This document shows, one piece after another, positions 26,417-36,500 of a DNA stretch of 64,000 nt. The DNA is from Caballeronia sp. GAFFF1. GTDB lineage: Bacteria; Pseudomonadota; Gammaproteobacteria; Burkholderiales; Burkholderiaceae. Position numbers and translations under genes: made by a program. The notes under the pieces were generated by a model, which was given only the letters and a program-made list of their open reading frames with translations, was not told the origin of the DNA and made no database searches. Positions within the stretch are counted from its first letter, which is position 1; the number at the start of each line of letters is the position of its first letter. The stretch lies in the NCBI RefSeq assembly GCF_023630705.1, contig NZ_JALQEM010000040.1, positions 1 through 64,000 on the forward strand. Direction: 5' to 3'.

Positions 26417-26438
26417 AAAGGATCGCTTTGTGATCCTT
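26417..26438. repeat. Hairpin AAGGATC-N8-GATCCTT
   Basis: Perfect 7-bp arms with an 8-base loop, 20 bases from the next hairpin, in the leader of the minus-strand hydrolase gene. A regulatory or terminator role is inferred only. Confidence 0.45.
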
Positions 26439-26458
26439 AATATTGATCTGCCGGTCGT

Positions 26459-26481
26459 TGCTGAGTACTTTTTACTCAGCA
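26459..26481. repeat. Hairpin TGCTGAGTA-N5-TACTCAGCA
   Basis: Perfect 9-bp arms around a CTTTT loop, about 215 bases upstream of the hydrolase start codon. It could be an operator dyad or an RNA hairpin. Confidence 0.5.
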
Positions 26482-26751
26482 CTACTTTGTGGCATAAATT
26501 GCGAGTGACGCGGGGAGGCGTATTTTTGACCGGGTTGACTGCGGGATATAAGCGCCCGATCGAGCGGCTTGATGGGCGAGAGGCCCACGACGTGCGGACT
26601 GTGGCTGTTCGTTTAACTAGTGGGATTCCCTTCAAAGTCGTGCCTGCTTCCACGACAATGTTCGGGATTAGTTGGCGCTGCGTAGGCGATTCCGCGCATG
26701 ACGCTGCCAGCGGAATCTATATATGAGCGTGCAGGTTCTTGATCGCGCGGA

Positions 26752-26780
26752 GGACGTTCGTACATTGCGAACGAACGTCC
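26752..26780. terminator. 10-bp inverted repeat after the polymerase-kinase gene
   Basis: GGACGTTCGT, 9 bases, then ACGAACGTCC: perfect arms located ~40 bases past the stop codon of the minus-strand fusion gene. Position fits a transcription terminator, but no T-run follows on that strand. Confidence 0.4.
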
Positions 26781-26820
26781 ACTTCTGGTTGCAGAAGGCA
26801 GGGGCGATTAGGGAATGTAT

Positions 26821-28611
26821 CTACGGAGTGACGGCATTGACGCGGCCATACACTCGTCGGGCCCTTTGCGTGGGCTGTCGTGGGACGGCATCGAAGACGA
26901 CGCCGGCGATATTTGCCCGTACTCGATCGAGTCGTCTCACGGCCTCCTGAAGATTCCCGACCGCGTAACTGTCAGGTTGTTCGACCAGTAAAGTGCATGC
27001 ACCGAGCGGCGCGATCAAGCAGGCGTCGTCGGCCGACAGCACTTCAGGCGCGGCGATGATAACGAGGTCGTAGGCAGACGTTAGCTCCCGCATCAGATGC
27101 GAAAGACGCCGATTGGAGAGCGACAGCTCCGGTGCCGGGAGCAGATCGCCAACGGGTATCACATCGAGGTTCTTCGATCCTCCGACAGAATGAATGACAT
27201 GTTGAACTCTGATGTTGCTTTCGAGCACTTGCGCAAGTCCCAAAGAATTGGATAGGCCGAACGAATCAGAGATCGCACCGTGGCGGAAATCTGCGTCAAT
27301 GAGCAGTACGCGGTTGCCCGCCTTCGCGTTCATGGACGCCAACTGGGCCGCCAACACCGTTTTCCCGTGGTTAGACCGCGAACTGGTCACGATCATCACG
27401 TTGCGTTTCCAAGGGGTATAGGGCAGCCTGAGCCGTTCTCGGCGTCTGAGTTGAAAGTGTTCGAGCGGAAAGAGTTTGAAGCTGGCCGCCGGAAATGAAC
27501 TGCGTTTCGCGCGATATGCCTTGAATCTCGGCCAATAGAGAACGAGGTAGCCAATCACCACGAACGACGTCACGGTAGTGATACTGACCGTCGATGTGAT
27601 GAGCAAGAGAAGCAGCATGAGAAAGCCGTCACTCGCTGTGAAGGCAATGAAGCCAAGCAGGAGCAGCGCGCTGAACAAGCCCATTTCTGCGAAGCTCGCA
27701 GGAAGGCCCGCGAACGGCACGCCAGAAGAGATTTCATACTCGACCAAACGAAACGACGGCAGATACATATACCGCGAGCGTACGTCGTCGGCAGTGACGC
27801 CTCGCAATATGTCCTCCAGCGACGCATCGAACATGAACGGATAACCACCGAGCCGGTGCGAAAATGTGGTCGAGCCATAGAACGTATGGCTTCCCAGGTA
27901 GATGCCCACGAGGCCGACGACACAAATGAATCCGGCAAGCATGACAAGCGGATGGACCATCCGAAGTCTATTGCGCAACGGATACAGCCCCAGAAATATG
28001 AACAAGATAAACGATGACTTCGAGAAGCAAAGAAAGAGTCCGAGGCAGTACATCGCAACGATCTTCTTGTTGACCTTCTCGATCAGAAGATGAGCAATGA
28101 GTGACGCCACAAGTAGGGACGAGAAGAAGCCGGCTTCTCTCGAAAATCCAGAGGCTCTGGCAAAGAACAGGAACTCATAGAAGTTGGAGTAGGCGCGCGT
28201 CGCGTACTCTCCCCATATCATCCGCGAGAGCGCGGCCGGTCCTAGCATCTCGGCAAGCCCTCGGTCAACGTAATAAGCCGCAAATTGCACAACTGCGAAC
28301 CCTACGTTGATAGCCATCCAATGGTGCAGATAGCAGATGCGGGCGCCTATTGTGTACATCATGTAGCCGATGCACACCCCAATCGAGACGACCCGAAGCG
28401 CTACGCTCGGTGAGCCTATCGCGCTGACAGCCACACCGATCGCCAACGGACCACTCCAGCTACGGGCAGTGGCAGAAAGAAAGCGTAGAAACTTAAGGTC
28501 GAGAAAAGGGATGAAGAGATAAAAATAAATTGTGAAGCCATTAACCCGCGGGTTGAAGATAATGCAGGTGAAAAACATGTAAAAGAGGATTGATACGATC
28601 TTCGAATACAT
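26821..28611 (-). CDS. Wzy-like membrane polymerase fused to a degenerate BY-kinase domain
   Basis: 596 residues. Residues ~1-370 are highly hydrophobic with about ten membrane segments and resemble O-antigen/exopolysaccharide polymerases. Residues ~403-596 align with the cytoplasmic half of bacterial tyrosine kinases: Walker A position reads SSRSNHGKT (first Gly lost), A' is LLIDADFRHG, and Walker B reads YDLVIIAAP instead of IIDTP, so the catalytic Asp is Ala. The C-terminus has one Tyr (RRVYGRV). The domain therefore looks like a pseudokinase. The kinase at 20655-22958 in the same island is intact and is the likely partner. Confidence 0.8.
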   Translation of the reverse strand: MYSKIVSILFYMFFTCIIFNPRVNGFTIYFYLFIPFLDLKFLRFLSATARSWSGPLAIGVAVSAIGSPSVALRVVSIGVCIGYMMYTIGARICYLHHWMAINVGFAVVQFAAYYVDRGLAEMLGPAALSRMIWGEYATRAYSNFYEFLFFARASGFSREAGFFSSLLVASLIAHLLIEKVNKKIVAMYCLGLFLCFSKSSFILFIFLGLYPLRNRLRMVHPLVMLAGFICVVGLVGIYLGSHTFYGSTTFSHRLGGYPFMFDASLEDILRGVTADDVRSRYMYLPSFRLVEYEISSGVPFAGLPASFAEMGLFSALLLLGFIAFTASDGFLMLLLLLITSTVSITTVTSFVVIGYLVLYWPRFKAYRAKRSSFPAASFKLFPLEHFQLRRRERLRLPYTPWKRNVMIVTSSRSNHGKTVLAAQLASMNAKAGNRVLLIDADFRHGAISDSFGLSNSLGLAQVLESNIRVQHVIHSVGGSKNLDVIPVGDLLPAPELSLSNRRLSHLMRELTSAYDLVIIAAPEVLSADDACLIAPLGACTLLVEQPDSYAVGNLQEAVRRLDRVRANIAGVVFDAVPRQPTQRARRVYGRVNAVTP

Positions 28612-29480
28612 GAGGTCCTCTTTGTTCCAGCGTCCGAGTCGGCGCCAGAGAACCGAGTCACGAACAGATTTTTATGCCACCGGGTCGTCAGGCGAACAGT
28701 ACCGCAGAGTCTTTGCAGCGGAACTGCCACGAGTGCTCCTGCGCTCGGACTTCGCGCCAGCTGCCAAATTATCGAACTGTATACCGCCGATTTTCTTTTG
28801 GCTCGGAATTTGAGCGCCCATGCGTACGGAAACAGACACGCGTTTTCGTACTATTAAAATAGGAATATCGCGGCCGGACTATTGATAAGCACGGCTAGCC
28901 GAACGGGCGTGCGATCCGGGATTCCTAAAGCTTCGCGATTCAGGCAGAGTCTGTCATTCGACCGTCTGACGAGTTCGATCAGTGGCGGAGGCCCTACGCA
29001 AGGCCATGACTTCCGCCGAGCCGGTACATTGGGTGGTTTCGGGTTGATGTGCAAGGCCGTCGCAAAGGGCGTAGCCGGCGACGACAATATCCATACCGGC
29101 GCCCCGTGCGGCGAAATGGCAAGCCGCACTCGAAGCAGCGCGACAGGTCGCTTCGGCCTCCGATCGCCCGTTGTTTATAGAACGCCACTTCGCCGCGAAG
29201 ATAATGCCGCCCCGTAGTACACCCGCGTCGAATGATGAAAAACGAAGTCGCTCTCCGAATCACGGATGATTCGTGCTGCGTCGCGAGCGGTGCTCATGAA
29301 GCTACCCGTTTTCGTCGTGCGTACACCTATCTGCGGCGGTCAATCCGGCGAGTGAGTCACCGCGCCAGGATTATTGCGGTTGACCGTCCAGCCGACATCA
29401 CGCGTGCTGATAAGTGGAATGATTCGTCCCGCCGCGCCGATGCAAAGCGGTCGCGCAACGGCGCAGAAGCGGCAGGGCGC
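28612..29480. other. Long intergenic region, no gene seen
   Basis: About 870 bases between the fusion gene start and the AhpD-like gene stop. Several frames are open for 60-110 codons on both strands, but none has a ribosome site or recognisable sequence. It is the right edge of the polysaccharide-type island and may hold worn gene remnants. Confidence 0.45.
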
Positions 29481-29936
29481 TTACTGTTCCATCACGGCCT
29501 GCGGCGTATTGCGGAAACTGATTGCCAGGCGGTTATACGTATTCATCAAGCTGATGGCGATCGTCAGGTCCACAAGTTCTCGCTCATCGAACACGGCGCG
29601 GGCAGCTTCATACGATGCGTCGGGCACGCCGGTTTGCGCCACCAGCGTGACCGATTCCGCCCACGCGAGTGCTGCGCGCTCGCGGTCGTCGAAGAGATGG
29701 CCCGCTTCTCTCCATGCTTGCACGAGCGCGAGCTTCTCGATCTTCACGCCTTTCTTCAGCAGGTCGCGTGTGTGCATGTCGAGGCAATAGGCGCAGTTGT
29801 TGATCTGCGAGACGCGCAGGTAGACCAAATCGACGAGAACCGGCGACAGGTCGCTCTGCATCACATAGCCATAGACGCCGCCAAGGGCTTTGACGCCCGC
29901 GGGCGCAATCTGAACGTAGTCGAGACGCTTGCTCAT
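29481..29936 (-). CDS. Carboxymuconolactone decarboxylase/AhpD-like protein (cassette 1)
   Basis: 151 residues, all-helical AhpD-like fold. The redox motif is present: NNCAYCLDMHTRDLLKKG with CxxC and the following His, as in AhpD-type peroxidases and many small CMD proteins of unknown substrate. AGGAG lies 7 bases before the ATG. The gene follows a periplasmic cupin gene by 24 bases on the same strand. The same two-gene set recurs at the right end of the window. A role in peroxide or electrophile detoxification is inferred. Confidence 0.85.
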   Translation of the reverse strand: MSKRLDYVQIAPAGVKALGGVYGYVMQSDLSPVLVDLVYLRVSQINNCAYCLDMHTRDLLKKGVKIEKLALVQAWREAGHLFDDRERAALAWAESVTLVAQTGVPDASYEAARAVFDERELVDLTIAISLMNTYNRLAISFRNTPQAVMEQ

Positions 29937-29960
29937 GAGGTGACTCCTGAAGGGAATGAA

Positions 29961-30377
29961 TTACTTGATGGGGGTGGTCAGCGCCTTGTCATCGCTGTCG
30001 GCGACGAATACGGCGAGCAGCTTCGCAGGCTTCGATCGGCTCGCATTGCGGCTTATGCGGTGAACGGAGCCGGGCTCCTCGAAGAAGCTTTCGCCGGCAT
30101 GGTAGACGCGCGTCGGACCGTCATCGACTTGCGACTCGATCTCGCCCGATACGACGTAGGCATAGATGAAAGCCGAAGCCGCATGCCTGTGCGCTGAGGA
30201 CGCCGCGCCGGGCGCGTAATCGACTACGACGGCGGTTAACGACTTGCCCGGAACGTTGGGAATGGCGTGCCGGAAGTTCGGCGTAACAGTCTCAGCCGCG
30301 CCATGCGCCGAGGTCGATACGGCGATGCCCAATGCCACGGCTGCGCAGGCGGCTCGCTCGATAAATCGAATGTTCAT
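29961..30377 (-). CDS. Exported cupin-domain protein (cassette 1)
   Basis: 138 residues with a signal peptide (through STSAHGAA, near residue 26) and a single cupin barrel. Cupin motif 1 is visible as PGAASSAHRHAASAFIYAYVVSGEIE and motif 2 as GESFFEEPGSVHRISRNAS. The His residues would bind one metal ion. AAAGGAG precedes the ATG by 10 bases. It sits between a MocR regulator (119 bp upstream) and the AhpD-like gene (24 bp downstream), likely as a regulated unit. Substrate unknown. Confidence 0.8.
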   Translation of the reverse strand: MNIRFIERAACAAVALGIAVSTSAHGAAETVTPNFRHAIPNVPGKSLTAVVVDYAPGAASSAHRHAASAFIYAYVVSGEIESQVDDGPTRVYHAGESFFEEPGSVHRISRNASRSKPAKLLAVFVADSDDKALTTPIK

Positions 30378-30496
30378 GGGTGTTTGGCTCCTTTGTGTTT
30401 CTGCATTGTCGTGTCACGCAGGGACACGCAAAAGCACCAGGAATCAACATTTTCGATGCACCAAGCAAGCAGGGCGCGGCAGGTCTCGCTATGTCG

Positions 30497-31909
30497 TCAG
30501 TGCCGCCCGCGAACGACTTCCAGCAGGCGCGAACAGTTAGCCGCGAGGGTTCTTTCGTCGAGATTGGTCACGCCGAGCAGGAGTCCCTGTTGCCCCGGGT
30601 CGGTCGTGTACCAGGGCGAAAGAGGAACCGGGGCCAGTCCGAAGACTCGCGCGCGAGAAGCGATCTCGATATCCGATACCGCGGGTTGCGAAAGCGCGGC
30701 CACGACGGTCATGCCCGCAGAACCGCGCACGTCGATTGACTCCGAGCCGAGCTCCTTCAGACAACGAACCAGCGCTTCCTGCCGGCCCGCGTACAGACGC
30801 TTCATGCGCCGCAGGTGGCGAAGGAAGTGTCCGTCGTGCATGAACTCGCTGACGGCGTGCTGCACCGATGCAGCCGGGGCGGGGGAAAGGCAGGCCGCGA
30901 CATCGCCGAAGCCGCGTGCCAACGACGGCGGCACAACGAGAAAACCGAGGCGCAGCGCAGGGCTGATGGTCTTGCTGAAGGTCCCGATATGAAGCACGCG
31001 TCCGTCACGAGCGAGCGAGGCCAGAGCCGGTGCGGCCCGTCCCCTCAACTGCATCTCGCCGAGATAATCGTCTTCCACGATCCACGCATCGTGGTGTCTG
31101 GCCCAGTCGAGCAGCGAGAGCCGTCGAGCGAGCGACATCGTCATTCCGAGCGGCGCCTGCTGGCCCGGCGTCACCACCGCTAGCGCGGCCGCAGGCGCGA
31201 TCCGGATGCCTGCCTCGACATCGAGCCCATCGGCGTCCACCGGCACGCCTGCCACGGTCATGCCGGCCAGGACGAGCGCCGTGCGCGTGAGCGGAAAGCC
31301 GGGCTCTTCCATCCACGCTAGTTTGCCTTCCATGTGCAGGCCGCGGATTGCGAGGTTCAGCGCGCCGGCGAAACCCGCGGTGACGAACACCTGCGAGGGA
31401 CTGCATGGAAGCCCGCGAGACACCGCGAGATACGACGCGATCTCTTGCCGTAATTCAGGATCGCCGCGAGGATCGGGATAGCCGACAGGAGCCGCTGCCG
31501 CCCGGCGGGCGGCGCGTGCCTGAATCCGTGACCAGAGCTTGAACGGAAACGCGTCCTGCGAGGGCACGCCCATTTGAAACGCCAGCGGCGCCGTGCTGAA
31601 GTCGTTGAACAGTTCCGGAAGCGGCGGCGACTCGGGCGACCATCCGGCCTTCGCCGGCGCGGGCCTCGCCACGACTCGCGTGCCGGCCGCACCCAAGCCC
31701 ACCGCGAACTGCTCGTCGATCAGGCGTTCATAGGCGGTACGAACCGTGCCTCGCGATACGCCCAGCTGGGCGGCCAGATCCGACCACGACGGCAGCCGCG
31801 CGCCGGCCGCGAGCTGACCCGACTCGATCGCCTGGCGGATCGAGCCATAGATTTGCGCCGACAGCGGGAGGCCTCCGGCACGATCGAGTCCAATGGAAAG
31901 TGTTGCCAT
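30497..31909 (-). CDS. MocR/PdxR family regulator (GntR HTH plus aminotransferase fold)
   Basis: 470 residues. A GntR-type winged helix (residues ~14-80: ARLPSWSDLAAQLGVSRGTVRTAYERL) is joined by a linker to a fold-type I aminotransferase domain (~110-465). The PLP-binding lysine is Lys313 in HIGTFSKTISPALRLGF and the ring-nitrogen Asp is in VEDDYLGEM (~280). Such proteins sense PLP or amino compounds and regulate a nearby gene. The cupin and AhpD-like genes directly downstream on the same strand and the divergent HD gene are the candidate targets. Confidence 0.9.
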   Translation of the reverse strand: MATLSIGLDRAGGLPLSAQIYGSIRQAIESGQLAAGARLPSWSDLAAQLGVSRGTVRTAYERLIDEQFAVGLGAAGTRVVARPAPAKAGWSPESPPLPELFNDFSTAPLAFQMGVPSQDAFPFKLWSRIQARAARRAAAAPVGYPDPRGDPELRQEIASYLAVSRGLPCSPSQVFVTAGFAGALNLAIRGLHMEGKLAWMEEPGFPLTRTALVLAGMTVAGVPVDADGLDVEAGIRIAPAAALAVVTPGQQAPLGMTMSLARRLSLLDWARHHDAWIVEDDYLGEMQLRGRAAPALASLARDGRVLHIGTFSKTISPALRLGFLVVPPSLARGFGDVAACLSPAPAASVQHAVSEFMHDGHFLRHLRRMKRLYAGRQEALVRCLKELGSESIDVRGSAGMTVVAALSQPAVSDIEIASRARVFGLAPVPLSPWYTTDPGQQGLLLGVTNLDERTLAANCSRLLEVVRGRH

Positions 31910-32074
31910 AGACGCGATAGTACAGTGGCTGTTACCGATCTTGGGCCTGTTCTCAGAGCCATGCGAAGCGTAACTTTTCGGCTGTAGCGCCGCGAGTCAG
32001 TCGGCACTCGATGACCGCCCGATTCACAAGACGCGTGCAACAGGGAAGCACGCTCCAACTAGTTCGAGTAAGCG

Positions 32075-32734
32075 ATGAAGCAAGATACACCCGCGCCGAC
32101 GAAAGCCGTGCTCGATGTCGTCATCCCCGACAGCCAGCTCGCCCGTGAGGCGGCCGAACTCATCCGCGACACCGAAAGCGAATTGCTGTTCAACCACTCG
32201 ACGAGGGTCTACCTGTGGGGCGCGCTGTTGGGCAAACGAAACGGTATCGAGTACGACCCGGAGTTGCTTTACGTTGCCGCCATGTTTCACGATATCGGTC
32301 TAACGTCGGCGTATGGCAAAAGCGGATTGCGTTTTGAAGTGGACGGCGCCAACGCCGCGCGGGATTTCCTGCGCTGCCACCGTGTCGACGAGGCGGACGT
32401 GGCGAAAGTGTGGACCGCCGTGGCGCTGCATACGACGCCGGGCATTCCCGAGCACATGCATGGCGAGATCGCGCTGGTGCAGGCCGGCGCGGGCATGGAC
32501 ATAGCGGGACGCGGCTTCGATGCCTTTTCGGAAGCGCAGCGCGCGGCGGTGGTTGCGGCTTATCCGCGCGGCGCCGACTTCGCCGCCAGAATGATCGATG
32601 CCTTCTACGACGGCATGAAGCATCGCCCGGGCACCACGTTCGGCACCTTCAACGACGATTTCCTCGCGCACAAGGATCCCAGTTTCGAGCGCGTCAACCT
32701 GTGCAGCATCATTCTCAATTCGAAGTGGGGCTGA
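32075..32734 (+). CDS. HD-domain metal-dependent hydrolase-like protein
   Basis: 219 residues with an HD-superfamily fold. Metal ligands can be picked out as His41 (LLFNHSTRVY), His72-Asp73 (AAMFHDIGL) and a later His in VALHTTPGIPEHMHGEIA. This resembles cyanamide hydratase-like/HDIG proteins acting on small molecules rather than c-di-GMP phosphodiesterases. The ribosome site is weak. It is divergent from the MocR gene with about 165 bp between, so shared regulation is plausible. Substrate unknown. Confidence 0.82.
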   Translation: MKQDTPAPTKAVLDVVIPDSQLAREAAELIRDTESELLFNHSTRVYLWGALLGKRNGIEYDPELLYVAAMFHDIGLTSAYGKSGLRFEVDGANAARDFLRCHRVDEADVAKVWTAVALHTTPGIPEHMHGEIALVQAGAGMDIAGRGFDAFSEAQRAAVVAAYPRGADFAARMIDAFYDGMKHRPGTTFGTFNDDFLAHKDPSFERVNLCSIILNSKWG

Positions 32735-32807
32735 CGTCGTAGCCGCAATCGGCACGCATGACGTTCGTCGCGAATCGCGGCCGCAGAAGCGACTGTCCAG
32801 AGATCAG

Positions 32808-33128
32808 TCACACGCCATAGCGAGCAATGTCTTCGCACGTGCCCGTCGAAGCCGGCCTGCTTGAAAGGCGGGACCGAGTCCAATAGGCAATCAGCAGTCT
32901 CGCGGTCCGGTCGTCTTCGCGCAGGCTGCGAACGAATGCATAACGCGAATCCACATGCAGCCGGGTATCGAATAACAAGGCTTGGGGACGCCAACAGGCC
33001 ATCTGGCGCGAAAGCGTGGCGAGGTTCGTGGCGTAAAGAATCTGGTAGTGCTTGACCGCCAACAGCAAGGCGAGCGTTGCGCCGATCGCTTCATCGCGAT
33101 GACCGATCATAATGCGGCAATTCCCCAT
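32808..33128 (-). pseudogene. Receiver-domain gene, probably frameshifted
   Basis: From the ATG at 33128 the product starts MGNCRIMIGHRDEAIGATLALLL and continues like a response-regulator receiver (ALLFDTRLHVDSRYAFVRSLREDD with the acceptor-like Asp). After LLIAY the frame reads an unlikely tail. From ~32890 the neighbouring frame reads SVPPFKQAGFDGHVRRHCSLWRVTD, which is how such receivers end. That points to a frameshift near 32890. The shifted frame has no stop until inside the convergent HD gene. A longer 5' start at 33248 is open but unlikely. Confidence 0.55.
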
Positions 33129-33596
33129 CGTCGCTTTGGATTCGCGCTCGTCGTCCAGCGGTACGCGACGTGTCATAGCGCATCCTACCTGCTCCGCTTG
33201 CAGGAACCGCATCTGCGATTCGTGCCCCAGATCATCTGGCTGGCACAACGTTAGGAAGCTCTTTGAAGAAATAGTTGTATGCCGCGTTTCAAATCAAGAC
33301 AAGCGGTCTCGAAACTATTGCGGCATGAGCGTCACGGTAGGAGTTGCGGGGACCTCGAATGCCCGGTCGATCCGGGTGATTCAATCGGTCGCCGCAGGTG
33401 CGGAGCATCCGCTCATCGAACTATGATAAATCGGTCATCCAGCACATCCGTTCAGTAACGCGTTCGGTGAAGTGGCAACCGTATTGCTCCGCTCCGATAG
33501 CTGTACCGCTTCGCTGGTCCTACAATAGGCATTTCAGTACACCAATCGGCATTGGTCGTGCTTAACACAGCCGCGCATTGGACTAGGAGAGGCGTA
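33129..33596. other. Intergenic, no gene seen
   Basis: About 470 bases between the divergent receiver pseudogene and the CheB-CheR gene. No frame is protein-like. The promoter of the large gene should lie here, but no clear boxes were identified. Confidence 0.4.
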
Positions 33597-36500
33597 GTGT
33601 CAAAGCCAAGGTCGACACTCCAGCGAGCGACGGGTTCGCCCATTGCTGTCAAGAGCGACTTGCCGTTTCCAGTAGTAGGTATCGGCGCGTCGGCCGGCGG
33701 CGTCGAAGCCTTGCAGACGTTTTTTGAGAATGCGCCAAACAGTATGGAAATGGCGTTTGTCGTCGTAGTGCATCTGGCGGCAGAACGCGCAAGTCACGTC
33801 GACGACATCCTGCAACGGGCGACCGGCATGCCGGTGCGTCAGGTGACTTCCACTCTGCCGCTCGAAAAGAACCATGTGTACGTGATCGCACCCGGCAAGC
33901 TGCTCGAGATGTCGAATGGCTGCGTCAGAGCCATTGATCGCGAAGCATCGGAAAGCCCGCCTTTCACGATCGACCATTTTTTCCGCACGCTCGCTGAAGC
34001 TCATGAGCAGCATGCAATCGGCATCGTGCTGTCCGGCGCGGGATCGGATGGCGCGGCAGGGCTCATCCGCATCAAGGAAGCGGGCGGCATCACGTTCGCG
34101 CAGACCCCCAGCGACGCCGAGCACGCGGAGATGCCGCAAAACGCCATTGCGACGAGCCAGGTCGACATTGTGCTGCCCGCGTCCGAGATGCCTCAGCGAT
34201 TGATCGAATTGCTGGCGAACGCGCAGCGCATCCAGTGGGAGAGTTTCGAAGTTTCAGAGCCGGCGAACGACCGCACGCGTCGGATTGCCAACGACCCGGC
34301 GCGCGCGCTGTCCGACATACTGATGCACCTGCGCGTGCGCACGGGACACGACTTCCGGCTGTACAAACGCGCCACGGTGCTGCGGCGCATCGAACGGCGC
34401 ATGCAGGTCAACGGACAGCGCGATCTCATGGGCTATCGCGACTTCCTGCGCGCGACGCCCGACGAGGCGAACGCCTTGCTCGGCGACATGCTGATCGGCG
34501 TGACGCAGTTTTTCCGCGACCGCGGCGCATTCGATTACCTCCAGCGCGAGGTCATTTCCACCCTTTTCGCCGAGGACCCGGGCGAGGGCCAGGTGCGCGT
34601 CTGGGTGGCGGGTTGCGCCTCCGGAGAGGAAGCCTATACCATCTCGCTGCAACTGGCGCAGGCGCGCGACGCGGCGGCTTCGGCCCGCTCCATTCAGGTG
34701 TTCGCCACCGACATCGACGAAGCGGCGATTTCGCGTGCGCGCGCCGGCTTCTATCCGCTCTCGATCGCGAACGACGTGCCGCCCGCGCTGCTGCAGCGCT
34801 ATTTCGCGCGTCAATCGGCACACTACGTCATCGCCAAGTCGGTGCGCGAGCGCATCCTGTTCGCCTCGCATAGCCTGCTGCGCGATCCGCCCTTCTCGCA
34901 ACTCGATCTGATTTCCTGCCGCAACGTGCTGATCTACCTCGAACGGGCGGTGCAGCGGCAGATTCTCGAACTGTTCCACTTCGCGCTGCGGCCGAACGGC
35001 TACCTGTTCCTCGGCACCGCTGAATCGGCCGATGCCGCCGACGACCTGTTCGTCGTCGTGGACAAGAAATGGCGCATCTATCGGGCGCGCACGGTCGCGC
35101 ATCGCACGAAGCCTCCGGTGGGCTTTTTACCGCTGCCCCAACCTGAACTGAGCACGGCCGACGAACGCGCTGCGCCTACCGCGCCGCGGCGGGCGCCGGC
35201 CAGTCCCGCGCAGCGCAGCTTCTCGTTCACGGAGTTGCATCAGCGCGCGCTCGAAACCTATGCGGCTCCGAGCGTCATCATCGACCGCGACTCGAACGTC
35301 GTCCACCTCTCGGACAACGCGGGCCGCTTCCTGCGCCATCCGGGCGGCGAGCTGTCGAGCAACATCATGTCGCTGGTGCTGCCGGACTTGCGCCTGGAAC
35401 TCCGCACGGCCATTTTTCGCGCGCTGCAAACCGGCACGAGCGTCGAGGCGCGCCGCGTGAAGTGGGTGCACGAGCCGCGCGCCTCGTGGATCAACATGAC
35501 GGTGCGGCCGTTTCACGACAAGGTCGCGAATGCCGCATTCCTGCTCATCGTGTTCGATGAAGTGGCAGCTCGCATGAACGACGAAGAACACGCCGAAGCA
35601 GCGGGTCAGGATCCCGTGCTCGCGCAGCTCGAACAGGAACTGCAGCAGAGCCGCGAGCAACTGGCAACGATCATCGAGCAGTATGAAACGTCGGTCGAGG
35701 AACTGAGGGCGTCGAACGAAGAGCTGCAGGCGATCAACGAAGAATTGCGCTCGACTAGCGAAGAACTCGAAAGCAGCAAGGAAGAACTCCAGTCGGTCAA
35801 CGAGGAACTCACCACCGCGAACGCGGAACTGCAGGCACGGATCGAAGACACCGCGAAGGCGAACGACGACTTGCACAACATCATCGAATCGAGCGAGATC
35901 GCGACGGTGTTCGTCGACAAAGAGATTCGCATCAAGCGATTCACGCCGAACGCGACGGCGATCTTCAATCTCATCGATACCGACATTGGCCGGTCGCTCT
36001 TTCACATCACGCATTCGCTGCGCTACCCGACACTCGCCGACGACGTGCGGCAGTCGTTCCAGTCGTTGCGGCTGACGGAGCGCGAGATTCGGAGCGAGAC
36101 GGGCCGCTGGTATCTGATGCGCCTGTTGCCGTACCGGACGGCCGACGATCATATCGACGGCGCGGTGATCACGCTCATCGACATCACCGACCGGCACCAC
36201 GCCGAAGAGGCGGCGCGCGCAAACGAGCAGAGGCTGCGTCTCGTCGCGCAGTCCACCAAGGACTACGCGATCATCATTCATGACCGCGACGGCTTGATCG
36301 TGAGCTGGAACGCGGGCGCGGAGAAAATCTTCGGGTACGCGGAAGACGAAGTGGTCGGGCGGGACATCGAACTGATCTATGAGACGAACGACCGGCTGGC
36401 GTTCGTGCCCGCGCACGAGCGCGAAACCGCGTTGAGCGAAGGCCGCGCCGACGACGAGCGCTGGCATCGCACCAAGGACGGCCGGCGTATTTATTGCAGC

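Larger units (their letters stand above)
26244..26820. other. Intergenic with three hairpins, no gene seen
   Basis: About 575 AT-richer bases between the hydrolase start and the stop of the polymerase-kinase fusion, both minus strand. Open frames on either strand are short and not protein-like. It holds two adjacent short hairpins and a 10-bp inverted repeat (listed separately). Confidence 0.5.

Noticed and set aside
26430..26950. Two short plus-strand frames between the island genes
   Set aside because: No ribosome sites, no homology by eye, and the second overlaps the end of the fusion gene.
28854..29263. Several 60-110 codon frames in the long gap before the AhpD-like gene
   Set aside because: Frames overlap on both strands, none has a ribosome site or a coding-like pattern.
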